Numbered from the stretch's first letter, positions 45,701-52,784 are shown. The stretch is 64,000 nt of DNA from Cordilura impudica (GCA_963682025.1 OY821518.1:142700529-142764528); one strand, 5' to 3'. Made by a program: numbers and translations. Notes: a model not told the origin generated them from the sequence alone.

Positions 45701-48700
45701 ATTGTTATTAATTTTTGCCTGCAGCCATAAAACAGTTCACATCAGATGCCACATTTCCATGGAGACTAGGCATAAATTTGAACCAATCCTAACCATATTT
45801 TTTGCAAAAACATACACAAAATCAATTTAAGAAAAATAAATATGATGAGTTAATAAATGGCTACTGAACTTAACAGTTCTGAAATAAAACAAACACTAAA
45901 TTGTTTACTTATACACCTTCAACCTTGCAGACTGTAAAATGTCTATAAATTTGGATGAAATTTTGAAAATTTCGATGTTGTCGCCATTGAAGGATGAAGT
46001 TCCACCAGACTGTTTACACACGAAATGCAATGAGTTCGGTAATGGAGACACTTGAAGGAATATCTTCTATAGAAAAGTGGAACTATTTCTTTTAAAAAGA
46101 GCCTGCACCAAATTTGTTGAAAATAGATTAGCTTAGTAGTTTTCGATTCCAGTTTCGAATGCGAATCTTGAAAGGATTGTTAATGTGATGGGAAATCTAT
46201 GGACCAACGAACGTAACCGATTGTCGTTGAATTTAGTTAAAAGCTAACCTCGTATTTTTTTAACATTCATTATACATGCCAAAATGTAAGAGAAATATTT
46301 TCTAAAAATAAAGAATTGGTAAAAGCTACATCGGTTAATGAAAAATATATAAAAAATGAAAATAACATAGTTTTATTTCCGGTATTCTTTAAGGTATTTA
46401 TTTATTAAGGTATTTATTCTTCAACTGGCAACCTCAATTGTGCTGGAGACGTAGAAAATCACAGGTCAACTTCAGGGATGTACTAAAGTATCATTCATAA
46501 TTATAACATCACTCTTTCAATATATATTGATTCTCTTAGGTCTCTTCGGAAGAATTATTCTACTTTGAACATGCTCTTGATTGAGAACTGTTTATAGTTT
46601 TTTTTTTTAGTAATTTACCGCATGTTCGTGTTTCATAATTATAACGACACATTGAAAAAAAAGGAAAGTAAGATCAATAAGTAACAAGATTTTAGTCAAA
46701 TTATATCGATTTAAATATATGTATTTCTTTATCTTTCATCATATGCCTCGTGGAAAATTACTGACCGACCTTGAAAAAGGTAAAAATTTGGCTTTCAAAG
46801 TAATTTTTGCTCGAAGATCGGGTCGCAGTCTAAGGGTAGTTCAAAATTTTTTAAAGAGTCCCACAGATTATGGAAAATTAAAAGGTCCATGGAGAAAAAA
46901 GATTTTTTCGCAGCTCTATTTAGCTCATGTTACCCGACTGGCAAGCAACACCTCATCTAATATTGCGAAATTTCGAACCCATATGGAGGCATTGCGTCAA
47001 AAACAACTGTCGCAGTCTAAAGGTAGTTTACATTTTTTAAAGAGTCCCACAAATTATGGAAAATTAAAAGGTCCATGGAGAAAAAAGATTTTTCGCAGCT
47101 CTATTTAGCTCATGTTACCCGACTGGCAAGCAACACCTCATCTAATATTGCGAAATTTCGAACCCATATGGAGGCATTGCGTCAAAAACAACTATCTTTA
47201 AGTGGATAAGAAAAATAGTTCGTTCTAAAATGACCATAATTCAGAGATTACTACTACGTCACTATCTGCTAGAATGAAGTTTGCACATGAGCAGGGACTC
47301 AAATCAGATAAGTCGTATAATGATCAAAAATTTCACACAATGTCATATTCTCCGATGAAAGAAATTACATTTAGATGGCCCAGACGGCAGCCGAGGTTAA
47401 TGGTGTGGGGAGCTTGTTGTGCCCATAGTACATTAAAAATTCAATTTGTTTCATGTAGAATGAATAGTGCTGACTTTTTAATAACGTTTGAAATGAGTTT
47501 GGTTCAATTTTTGGAAAAAAGCTTCATTTTTCAGGATAACGTGGCTATCCATAATAGTACTTCAACTAAAAACTGGTTTTCTTCCAAAATATATATCTGA
47601 TCTAAACCCAATCGAAAACGTATGGGGTATTTTGGCAAACATGGTTTACTCCGAAAATAGTCAATACGCTGACGTAGCTTCGTTGAAAACCGTAATATTG
47701 GAAGAATTGGAGAGAATAAGAGAAATTGAAATAAAGAATTTTGTAGAAAGTATCACAATAGAGTTTTTACTCTAATGAAAAATAAAGGTGGAAGAATTCC
47801 TTATTAATTAACAAAATTTGAGAAGAATCAGTGCAATATTTTTGTTTTTTAATAGATTTAAGTGAAGATCGGGAAGCAGCTCTATATGGGGTCAAAGGGA
47901 TCATTTTTGGACTACTCATTAATGGATGTAATGATACAAACCCAATTTGAGTAAGATCTATATGACAATTTGGATCTTATGGCAATTTATGTCGATTTCA
48001 TATGGGTAATTTGTATGGGGGCTAGGTCTGAACATGGACCGATTCTCACCAATTTCAATAGCGTTCATCCCATGGCCGATAAAAGCTTATATACCAAATT
48101 TCATCAAAATATATTCATATTTGCGACCTGCAGTTTGATTACAAGGTTTACATGGACACACAGACGGACGGACGGACGGACGGACGGACGGACATTGTTA
48201 ATTCAACTCAGAAAGTGATTCTGATTCGATCGGTATAATTAAAGATGGGTCTAGGTCAAATATTTTTGGTTGTTACAAACAGCAGCACAAAGTCATTATA
48301 CCCAAACCACATAGTGGTATAGGGTATAAAAAATACAACAACTACAACTGCAGCTATAAAACAGTTATCAATCAAGGGCATATTCAAAGAAGAGACCTAA
48401 GGGAATCCATATATATTCAAAGAGTGATATTCAAAAAAATGTTAACGTTATAATTATGAAACATACCTTATATCATGGAGATCACAACAACAATATATTG
48501 CAGCATGTGAAGCTGTAAAGGATATTATTTGGATGAAACCTTTTACAAGTGAAATTTTCAATAAAACTTAAGAAAATAATTAGTGTTTTTACAGCCAAAA
48601 TACAATTAAACTTATTTAAAATCCTAAATATCATAAGAGGACAAACCACATTGATTTAAAACAGAACTCCATTCATGTTGAATTTCACCATAATTTTGTG

Positions 48701-51700
48701 AATACCAAGGAGCAGTTTGCAGATATTTTAATAAAACCACTTTCTAAACTTATTTTTGAATACATAAAAAATTGTTTAAATGTATCAAATTTTTCATATT
48801 GTGTAACATTTAGAGGGAATGTTGATGTAAATTAAATACTTTATATGGTTATTACTTGTTTATGTTTTGTATTTTGAATCTATATATATAAAATTGAATG
48901 TGTGTTTGTTTATTTGTTTGTTTGTGTGTACCTTATAGGAGACCAAACCTCTGGACCAATCTTCCTGAAATTTTCACAGCATTTAACTGGGACTCTGGCA
49001 TGATTAATAGGGTACTTTTTTTTTTGACCACGCCCACTTTTACGCCCACTTTTTTAAAATTATGTAATTGCTCCCATATAGTTTTTAGCAGATTTACTTC
49101 AAATTGTATACACATTATACTCCAGGCGAGGTAGAAATAAACATTTCTTACGCCACGCCCCCTTTCACGCCCCTTTTCACGCCAAATTTTGTTTGAAAGT
49201 TTTAAACTTTTTTTTCTCTGTACAAATTTGTTCCTTCCAACGGATTTTTTTATTTGGTAGTATATTGCTCTTAATACTGTTAACGTCGCCATATAACTAT
49301 GAACCACGCCCATTTCACCGCCCCCTTTTTTTTACATATACCACTAACAGTGTTTGCTATACAAAATAATTTTTTTGTAATATGTATTTATCTAAAGTTT
49401 TATACACTTTTTATCTACAGGTAAGGTAGCCATACATTTTTTTATTACCAAGTCCCCCTTTTTCGCCCCATTTTACCTTAAATCATAATTATTCTGCTTT
49501 CAATCTATCTATATATATAAAAATGAATGTGTGTTTGTTTGTGCTTTATAGGAGGCCAAACCAAAGAACCGATCTTCCTGAAATTTTCAGAGCGTGTTAC
49601 TGTGACTCTGGAAGGAATAATATGCTATATAAATTTTTGATTGGACAAAGGGGCGGTGCCACGCCCATATAACCCAATATTTGAAAAAGTCATATCACGG
49701 GAATTTTTTTACCTACAGCAGTCATATTTGGTACATATGGTATTAGCATGAATAGAAATACATACAAGAAGAAAAGTGGGCGGGACCACGCCCCTTTTTA
49801 GAAAAATAAAAAATCGTAATATCTTCTAAACTACTGGAAGGATCGTCATGAAATTTTCACAAAATGATATTTTTGCGAAATAATAAGACCTTAGCTATAT
49901 AAAGTTGTTAGTGGGCAAAGGGGCGTGGCGTATATATATAAAAACGTTGACGCATTTGATTGTAACGAATGATCTCCGGAACCATAAGAGCTGTCGAGGT
50001 AGGATTTCCAGCATAGGTTCGGTTCGAGCTCTTCTGTGTTTTTTTTTTTTTAGTTTTAACCCTCTAGCTGGCGTTGGGGTCAAGTTAAAAACAAAAATTT
50101 TTACTTTCAGCGCGATTTGACTGCAATTCAGAATGAACTATGTTTCGTCATAAGAAATTTTTGTATGTATAAATGGACCCGATAGGTGGCGCTGGGTAAA
50201 GTTATTTCGAATATACTTATTTATGGTGTGATTTTAATGAAACTAAGAATGTACATATATGTATGTTAGAAACATTTTTTTATTGGACCCGGTAGATGGC
50301 GCTGTCGTTCGAAAAATAATGAGTTGTCAAATTTATATAAATTTTAATAAATAAACTCACCAACGTTTTTATATATAAATATTCTAACGAAAAAGAAGGA
50401 AAAAGCCGCTACATTATTGCATGGTGGCCGCACAGCTCATTCAGCACTCAAATCACCGTTAAACGTACAAAAAAATGAGAATGCCGTCTGTAATATCAAA
50501 AAACATTCCGGTATGGCAAAAGTTCTGCAAAAATGCAGTATTTTTATTTGGGATGAATGTACCATGGCTCACAAACATTGTGATTTGATTTGATAAAAGA
50601 TTTGAAAGGCAACGAAAGATTTTTTGATGAAGCTCTCATTTTATTATCTGGAGATCTTCGTAACACATTTTATATAGGTATATACAGATTCTAACTAAAA
50701 TAAAAATTCATTGAGGGCAAAACAACGTTTTCCGGGTCCAGCTAGTATTTTTATAAATAACAAAACAATATGAAGTTTTGTTTCTCTCAATAATTTCTAC
50801 TTGAATAAAAAACTTTAAACTATTAATATCAAATTTCAACTATAGTTGAGCTGCAGATCATATTAAAAACATTACATTATTTTATTTTGGTAATAATTTA
50901 TATTCAGACACTATTGAATTATATAAAGATCGTTTTAATAGTGCTATAACTATTATGGGTACACATAAATATCACTCATTATTCGACTGTTTGTTCTACA
51001 GGATCCAAACATTTTAAGCCTAAGTAGTGTGACCCACTCGACCTATTGCGGACAGGAGAGAATGTTTTTAACATACAGACAGACACATAGACAGACAGAC
51101 AAACATCGCCAGATCGACATTTCCTTTTATAAGGACAAAGAATATATATAGTTTATAGGGACTCCGGAATTTATATCTATGAATTACAAATGGATTGACA
51201 AACTGATAATATATCCTCTGTGGTGTATAAAAATAAATAACAAGCCAAATATTTGAAATATTGGATTATATGGAAAAATGGTGAAAGGTTCGCAAGAACG
51301 TTACATTTAACAATCAGAGATATAAGCTGCTATTGAGATACAAACATTTCGGTTTATTGTTTTTCAATCAAAATTTCCTGAGTGGATTTAGATAAAATTA
51401 TAGTTTTCTTCTTCCACTCACCATAAATGCATTGAAATATTCCGGCTTTTTGAACCACGTCGCATGAAAGTATAAACCCAATGGAGCACGATTTGATAGA
51501 TAATGCCGCTTAAAATTATGTGTCAGCATTCGATATACATCCTCTCCATTGAGATGAGGTGGACAACTGTCAACCATTGTACAAGTAAAATCACCAGCTT
51601 CTAATTGATTAATGACCATTTCCCAAATGCCAGCATAACTACGAGAGGGGCAATTTTGCTTGATACCCGTGCAAGTATGAGGCATTTTATAGTCAAGTGT

Positions 51701-52784
51701 ATATGGCCATAAAGGTGGATTTGAAAATGGTGCAACCATAGACGAGTCGTAGACAAAGCCGAACTCTTTCATCATTAGGAATTGTCGATTCCAACCAACA
51801 CGTAAGAAAGGAACACGTATGCCTCTAATTTCTTCCATGCGTATGCTGGCGAAACGATTTAAAATATTTGCTTGTCCCACCATTTCATCAAACCAATCTT
51901 CTATGGTAGCATTATTCGACCACCACATCTCTGGACCACGATGACTAAAATCAAAAAAGGTTAAATTTCAATTCTGAAAACATTTTAAGACGATCTTACG
52001 TTACTGAATGAACTGCAAGTTCGTGACCATCATTCCATAGCTTCTGTACATATTGATAATTCGTAAAAGGATGAGATACAAAGAATGTAGCTTTTATGGG
52101 ACAGCCATTAGGGTTGCGTTTGTCGCCCTTAAATAATACTTGAGAAAATAATTCCCAATTTTCAAAATTGATCGCATCATCAAATGTTAACAAAATCATT
52201 TGAGGTACAGCTTGAGGCTCCAGATGTCCCGGTATTTGAGTACCATCTTTAGAACAGTGACAATCAGGTAACTGACATTTTCGTGGATCACATGAATCAG
52301 CAGCATTTGGATCATTATTGACATCACACCAACCTTCATCCGATTCATCAGGACAATCAACAGAACCATCGCAGAAATATTCATTTGGCAAACAAGTTCC
52401 ATCACCACAACCCCAATGATCTTCTTCGCGGCAATTTGCTTTCTCCAACAGTGGCTTAGGTACAGGAGTCTCTGTTGAAAAACATTCGTTCAACAAAATT
52501 TCACATTCAAATATTCAATCTGTATTTTTAAACCCTCTTACCCGCCGTTATATCACAGTTGTCTACATTTTGTTTAAAATCACATATTTGTCGTATTACA
52601 TCGAAGAGAAGACCTTCTGAACATTTAAAATTGAAAACTTCCCCTTCCAAACACAAGTAGTATTTAGAACATTCTGAACTTGTCCAAATCTTATGGATGG
52701 CTCTTTTTGGATCCCTGTAGAATCGTAAATCCTCAAGACATTCAATATTTTTGGATAAACTTCTTGGTGAACGATTTTGATCAT
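27508..52784 (-). CDS. ChLD3: Chitin deacetylase with CBM14 and LDLa domains (ChLD3/CDA3-type), four visible exons
   Basis: Chitin deacetylases are secreted enzymes that convert chitin to chitosan in cuticle and tracheal matrix. The coding parts are 52784-52542, 52471-52000, 51944-51422 and 27786-27508; all junctions are GT-AG and in phase. Domain order is a six-cysteine CBM14, an LDLa repeat ('[10 protein letters not shown]'), then the NodB-like deacetylase. Catalytic motifs are kept: TFDDA (general base and metal Asp), HSVTH (metal His pair, spanning a splice site), VPFLR, 'VYDSSM' and 'YFHATW'. The C-terminus is Cys-rich, with '[14 protein letters not shown]'. LDLa-bearing forms are serpentine, vermiform and ChLD3/CDA3; the intact TFDDA argues against vermiform, and wording such as 'THRGPEMWW' favours the CDA3 group (recollection). 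The signal-peptide exon was not found. The last intron is 23.6 kb. Confidence 0.9.
27787..28356. other. AT-rich intron sequence without recognised element
   Basis: No repeat shared with the rest of the window and no coding motif were seen here. Confidence 0.5.
28357..29121. mobile_element. MITE M3: 765-bp near-perfect palindrome
   Basis: The two halves are reverse complements from AGGTGTGTTTACACTATGTG at the left to the matching right end, meeting near 28745-28785. 'cttgccaaaatagaac' and 'gttctattttggcaag' bracket the short centre. TTA flanks both ends. The arms share the M2/M6 core words 'gcttgtggcgaaagaaaaac' and 'cagctgttgtttacattt'. A transcript through it, as expected in this intron, would fold into a hairpin of more than 350 bp. 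Confidence 0.85.
29148..30783. mobile_element. Foldback-type element F with long inverted repeats
   Basis: The left arm (29148 to about 29826) and the right arm (about 30440-30783) are complementary in blocks: 'tgttggattggaattgaag', 'atacagagtgcgctgcagtt', 'cgaaattgtattcatttt', 'atattttatttgcagagaaa', 'ggtagccgtagcttg' and 'ggttccacaaac'. The left arm is interrupted by MITE M4. The centre (29830-30440) has no supported ORF. The superfamily is not determined. Confidence 0.75.
29525..29720. mobile_element. MITE M4 (196 bp, TTA target) inside element F
   Basis: The left end AGGGCACTACACACTTGTCA and the right end (minus) AGGGCACTCACTATACACTTG form TIRs of about 75 bp that continue through 'aatggttg..ttagtgaaa'. 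TTA flanks both ends. The opposite arm of F lacks it, so it inserted after F formed. Confidence 0.85.
30881..31915. mobile_element. MITE M5 (~545 bp without its insert)
   Basis: The left end TAGGCCTGTATGCAGCTTGC and the right end (minus) GAGCTGTACGCAGCTTGTTA pair, and continue into 'aaggaatc'. TTA flanks both ends (30878-30880, 31916-31918). MITE M6 sits close to the right end. Confidence 0.7.
31405..31894. mobile_element. MITE M6 (490 bp, TTA target) inside M5
   Basis: This is the same family as M2 in opposite orientation: ends AGGTGCTATTACACGATGTG and (minus) AGGTGCTATTACATGATGTG, flanked by TTA. Its insertion into M5 shows M6 is the younger element. Confidence 0.85.
31970..32320. other. 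hAT-like scrap with GAACTAGTTC palindromes
   Basis: 'GAACTAGTTC' occurs at about 31979 and 32019 as in the fragment at 35715-35858. The rest, including a minus-strand open frame at 32052-32306, has no recognised motif. Confidence 0.4.
32320..33810. repeat. Dispersed repeat R, copy 2
   Basis: This copy is uninterrupted except for truncated MITE M7 (33125-33311) and matches in order the three parts of copy 1 (13085-13863, 18269-18754, 21825-22858). The GC-rich end (33475-33810) carries the same 'tgcggtttccctgggcctga'/'ggctcagggaaacg' complementarity and a 'gcacgtgc' palindrome. There is no ORF with motifs. The true ends and class are unknown; a structured 3' end of a retroelement is possible. 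Confidence 0.65.
33125..33311. mobile_element. MITE M7, truncated copy of M1
   Basis: It begins AGGTGCGTTCAGACTACGC like M1. The interior runs in reverse relative to M1's left end and stops at 'catgtaagattgaac' without a second terminus. So this is the other end of the M1 family, truncated. Confidence 0.65.
33990..34650 (-). mobile_element. Degenerate Helentron class A, inverted
   Basis: 'ttataccctatacc' at 34001, 'ctgactcgatttagcgatgtccg' followed by a GTCT/GTCC tract, and 'ccatataaatatacgatccg' read as the reverse complement of the class A copy at 34857-35667. Heavily diverged. The region up to 34856 contains nothing else recognisable. Confidence 0.55.
34857..35667 (+). mobile_element. Helentron class A, complete 0.81-kb copy
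   Basis: The 5' end AACAAGTAAGAAAATTATAG leads into the 20-bp palindrome TAGTCGGTCTAGACCGACTA and then GGATACCCTATACC. The 3' end has a (GACG)n tract (35499-35528), 'gattctgattcgatcggtat', and ends AGTGGTATAGGGTATAAA, which is complementary to the 5' CCCTATACC block (subterminal inverted repeat). No coding capacity. It serves as the reference for fragments at 1-735, 44010-44540, 45586-45855 and 47812-48330. Confidence 0.8.
35715..35858 (-). mobile_element. hAT-like MITE fragment
   Basis: 'GAACTAGTTC' occurs at about 35720 and 35792. The segment ends 'gaatgcccaacacta'; read on the minus strand this is TAGTGTTGGGCATTC, close to the CAGTGTTGGGCA-like start of many hAT elements. The other end is not seen. 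Confidence 0.45.
35859..36590. other. Mostly unassigned; Helentron class B 5' scrap at 36300-36460
   Basis: At 36300 'aacaaataggtatgttattt', a decayed 'tcgggtatgccga' hairpin and 'gtaaacaatttgttaaactta' match the 5' end of copy A (6250-6360). The remainder shows no gene. Confidence 0.5.
36677..36733 (-). repeat. Hairpin just after ORF2 in the 3' UTR
   Basis: 'tatatgcttatagg' and 'ctataagcatata' can pair around a ~20-nt loop, about 30 bp downstream of the ORF2 stop. Stem-loops in 3' UTRs can be RT recognition sites in some non-LTR elements (inference). Confidence 0.5.
36763..38300 (-). pseudogene. ORF2 reverse transcriptase part, inactivated
   Basis: RT motifs in order are '[17 protein letters not shown]', '[15 protein letters not shown]', '[13 protein letters not shown]' (first catalytic Asp), '[14 protein letters not shown]' and '[11 protein letters not shown]'. 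The last should be (F/Y)ADD: the second Asp is Tyr (TAT for GAT near 37403), which removes an essential metal ligand. A TAG lies in frame at about 37441-37443, just before it ('LLYSI' stop 'TSDF'). The thumb and C-terminal domain follow ('[16 protein letters not shown]', '[10 protein letters not shown]') to 36763. Frameshifts separate this part from the endonuclease. Confidence 0.85.
38548..39405 (-). pseudogene. ORF2 apurinic-type endonuclease part
   Basis: The 285-residue frame starts '[20 protein letters not shown]' and contains the EEP-nuclease motifs '[11 protein letters not shown]' (catalytic Glu), '[15 protein letters not shown]' (Asp/Asn) and 'IPSDHRPN' (Asp-His). This nuclease nicks target DNA to prime reverse transcription. 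The domain itself looks intact. The frame is lost after 'EIYKCSF', so the RT cannot be translated with it. The start lies 97 bp downstream of the ORF1 stop. Confidence 0.85.
39503..40558 (-). CDS. ORF1 gag-like nucleic-acid chaperone of the Jockey-like element
   Basis: An intact 351-codon frame. After a basic N-terminus ([12 protein letters not shown]) comes the middle region '[20 protein letters not shown]' with '[14 protein letters not shown]', typical of the PRE_C2HC region of Jockey gag. Next are CCHC knuckles: '[14 protein letters not shown]', '[13 protein letters not shown]' and a third in '[18 protein letters not shown]'. The Asn-rich tail contains N-N-N-T-N-C-N-N repeats. Gag proteins coat the element RNA. 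It is the only open ORF of this copy. Confidence 0.88.
   Translation of the reverse strand: MARGAKSSSKRKLLANKMTKLPLGFVNPNIASTSCNRFSLLAGLNDMDVTPASYINDIKQHKPPPIVVEANASFAEIRKLLGKDCIFKRTSIGTKIFAPTKELYECYKQILKESKMEFHSYGSKDNRLYTTFLHGLPRINSEDIVEELKNYDLSPSSVAEIVTKFSTNNNAVYKVQFGRKKFNPTALENVRTISNIIISWKKKYKSRSINKPTQCWNCLMYGHGGEHCHRSGACMICAEQHHTSVCPFNTNEKRPAVFTFFNCKKHGKQRTDHSANDINCPLRSLYLETRTRVTSKSHNNSRQQQNISFQSKVDFPNLNNNNTNCNNNINNNSKATYANQLKTNNDLFSID
40641..41452. other. Unassigned with a Helentron tail at 40880-40985
   Basis: 'ggtattgttataaggatcaa', 'tgtactttatggggac' and 'gtggagggtataaaac' are the core and 3' end of a mini-me/Helentron repeat. The rest has no gene-like feature. Confidence 0.5.
41453..41960. 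repeat. Minisatellite, five ~90-110-bp units
   Basis: Each unit starts at 'c(c/a)(t/g)tgactgtgcgtgact' (41453, 41564, 41668, 41756, 41858) and contains 'aagtttcagatcgatcgga' and 'tgaggggaa'. Unit lengths vary (111, 104, 88, 102 bp). The array ends with (ACAG)n at about 41960-41980. Confidence 0.85.
41985..42800. other. Unassigned, with a Cys-rich 105-codon open frame
   Basis: The plus-strand frame 42415-42732 contains '[20 protein letters not shown]' and '[13 protein letters not shown]', so cysteines are spaced like a zinc or disulfide domain. I cannot place it in a family. Poly-T at 42144-42158. It may be chance or a small unknown gene piece. Confidence 0.3.
42803..43135 (+). pseudogene. 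Copia pol fragment 1 (start of RT)
   Basis: Split over frames, it reads '[10 protein letters not shown]', then 'NCRWIYKI'-like remains, then in one frame '[20 protein letters not shown]', 'SPVIKYD', a stop, and '[10 protein letters not shown]' (the QMDVKTAFLNG block of Ty1/copia RT). The order matches copia RT. It is interrupted by an inverted Helentron. Confidence 0.8.
43155..43720 (-). mobile_element. Helentron class C (inverted) inside the copia remnant
   Basis: 'tttttataccttccacactac', 'tccttataaaaggagaagtg', 'gatcaggcgatgtccg', (GTCT)n and 'gcaataggtcgagtggatca' are the reverse complement of the fragment at 51010-51235. The distal boundary toward 43720 is uncertain, and the segment 43440-43720 is otherwise unassigned. 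Confidence 0.55.
43725..44009 (+). pseudogene. Copia pol fragment 2 (RT active site and beyond)
   Basis: It resumes with '[13 protein letters not shown]' (the YVDD box as YIDD), then '[20 protein letters not shown]', 'MLFLHQYQY' and '[18 protein letters not shown]', all in copia order with frame changes. It is cut at 44010 by a Helentron. Confidence 0.82.
44010..44540 (+). mobile_element. Helentron class A, 5' portion
   Basis: It starts 'tacaagtaagaaaattatag'. Its hairpin is TAGTCG-AACTCGAG-CGACTA, a different inner sequence from the 34857 copy, but the stem is still paired. It is collinear with that copy up to 'atttgcgacctg' and then breaks off. Confidence 0.75.
44541..45585. other. Unassigned insert between Helentron pieces
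   Basis: Contains 'gaccggacgtacatttgtcc', 'cgataaccgatttt'-like A/T tracts and a GC-richer end 'cgcctccggagattcgctgtc'. No ORF with motifs. It could be a non-autonomous element, but no terminal repeats were identified. Confidence 0.4.
45586..45855 (+). mobile_element. Helentron class A, 5' portion, third copy
   Basis: 'aagaaaattgtagtggtcta', 'gaccgactatacgatatcct' and 'gcataaaccaaatatgagtgg' follow the 34857 copy to 'ttgcaaaaacatacacaaaat', then stop. A matching 3' portion resumes at 47812 with hAT and Tc1 remnants between, so the two parts may once have been one element. Confidence 0.65.
45990..46255 (+). pseudogene. hAT transposase C-terminal dimerisation fragment
   Basis: The frame around 46150-46245 reads '[20 protein letters not shown]' followed by '[12 protein letters not shown]'. 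This matches the hAT C-terminal dimerisation motif (S-x-A-x-x-E-R-x-F-S ... R-x-x-L). Upstream pieces are degenerate with stops. No TIRs found. Confidence 0.7.
46480..46640 (-). repeat. Arm 1 of an inverted pair (with 48345-48470)
   Basis: The reverse complement shows 'ctataaacagttctcaatca', 'agagcatgttcaaag', 'aagagacctaagagaatc' and 'gttataattatgaa', each found in order at 48345-48470. The arms bracket the Tc1-like element and Helentron piece. Confidence 0.7.
46719..47780 (+). pseudogene. Tc1/mariner-type transposase remnant (Tc3-like)
   Basis: It starts '[20 protein letters not shown]' (46743) with an HTH region '[11 protein letters not shown]'. Catalytic-core pieces follow in different frames: 'IFSDERNYI' near 47350 (first Asp), '[12 protein letters not shown]', '[10 protein letters not shown]' (second Asp, near 47535) and '[13 protein letters not shown]' (third acidic residue, Glu, near 47605). 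All three acidic codons survive but several frameshifts disrupt the ORF. It is further disturbed by an internal 187-bp tandem duplication. TIRs were not identified. Confidence 0.8.
46823..47195 (+). repeat. 187-bp tandem duplication inside the Tc1 transposase
   Basis: The unit from 'tcgcagtcta(a)gggtagtt' to 'gcgtcaaaaacaact' occurs at 46823-47009 and again at 47010-47195 with few changes. These include one fewer T in 'gattttttcgcagc', which shifts the frame. Confidence 0.9.
47812..48330 (+). mobile_element. Helentron class A, 3' portion
   Basis: From 'caaaatttgagaagaatcag' through the (GACG)n tract (48163-48192) to 'agtggtatagggtataaa' it follows 35127-35667 almost exactly. Confidence 0.8.
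48480..48835 (+). pseudogene. Copia pol fragment 3 (RNase H C-terminus)
   Basis: '[15 protein letters not shown]' (the EAEYIAL/A region), then 'IKLI(x)[14 protein letters not shown]', '[20 protein letters not shown]' and '[12 protein letters not shown]'. These are the hallmark C-terminal RNase H blocks of Ty1/copia, in order, with frame changes. It is the distal end of the element begun at 42803; about 5 kb of later insertions separate them. Confidence 0.85.
48879..49503 (+). mobile_element. Helitron 5' fragment
   Basis: It begins TCTATATATATAAAATTGAA, the same 5' end as the Helitron at 49508. The interior carries 'cttcctgaaattttcac' and repeated 'ccacgcccac' words. No 3' end precedes the next Helitron start, so the two 5' ends lie in tandem. 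Confidence 0.7.
49508..50745 (+). mobile_element. Helitron (1.24 kb) with Pif1 helicase fragment
   Basis: The 5' end is TCTATATATATAAAAATGAA after A. The 3' end is TTCCGGGTCCAGCTAG before T, with a small stem 'aaaac/gtttt' about 15 bp upstream. These fit canonical Helitron ends (TC...CTRR, A|T target). It carries the helicase remnant at 50390-50690 but no Rep nuclease domain. Confidence 0.8.
50390..50690 (+). pseudogene. Pif1-like helicase fragment of a Helitron
   Basis: One frame reads '[14 protein letters not shown]', '[13 protein letters not shown]' and '[15 protein letters not shown]', the last being motif II (Walker B) of Helitron-encoded Pif1/RecD helicases. Two stops follow. Further on, '[20 protein letters not shown]' is recognisable after a frame change. 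Helicase motifs Ia to III are represented; the Walker A part and the rest of the protein are missing. Confidence 0.82.
51010..51235 (+). mobile_element. Helentron class C tail
   Basis: 'agtgtgacccactcgaccta', an ACAG/ATAG microsatellite (51075-51108), 'ataaggacaaagaatatata', 'acaaatggattgacaaact' and 'tcctctgtggtgtataaaaa' form a mini-me-type core and 3' end. It ends 190 bp from the deacetylase exon donor. Confidence 0.6.
51422..51944 (-). CDS. ChLD3: Chitin deacetylase, exon with catalytic motifs 3-5
   Basis: Bounded by acceptor 'gattttag' and donor GTGAGT. It encodes '[20 protein letters not shown]', '[18 protein letters not shown]', '[10 protein letters not shown]', '[18 protein letters not shown]' and '[12 protein letters not shown]'. 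Its first bases complete the split Thr codon of HSVTH. Confidence 0.92.
52000..52471 (-). CDS. ChLD3: Chitin deacetylase, exon with LDLa and catalytic motifs 1-2
   Basis: It encodes the LDLa repeat ('[20 protein letters not shown]' with 'DESDEGWC'), a Cys-rich link ('[17 protein letters not shown]'), motif 1 in '[19 protein letters not shown]', '[15 protein letters not shown]' and '[10 protein letters not shown]'. Flanking introns are 55 bp (51945-51999) and 70 bp (52472-52541). Confidence 0.92.
52542..52784 (-). CDS. ChLD3: Chitin deacetylase, CBM14 exon
   Basis: After acceptor 'accattttag' the frame encodes a peritrophin-A domain with six cysteines: '[11 protein letters not shown]', '[13 protein letters not shown]', '[13 protein letters not shown]', '[14 protein letters not shown]'. 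It begins with two bases of a split codon, so an upstream exon ending in phase 1 is required. The sequence directly upstream offers no convincing signal-peptide exon. Confidence 0.85.

Larger units (their letters stand above)
27787..51421 (-). other. 23.6-kb TE-filled intron of the chitin deacetylase gene
   Basis: The donor GTGAGT lies at 51421-51416 (minus) and the acceptor 'tatattttcag' ends at 27787. The other three complete introns of this window's host genes are 55-70 bp. Nearly every recognisable segment in it is mobile or repetitive: foldback elements, MITEs, repeat R, Helentrons, a Jockey-like element, copia, hAT, Tc1 and Helitron pieces. Confidence 0.85.
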
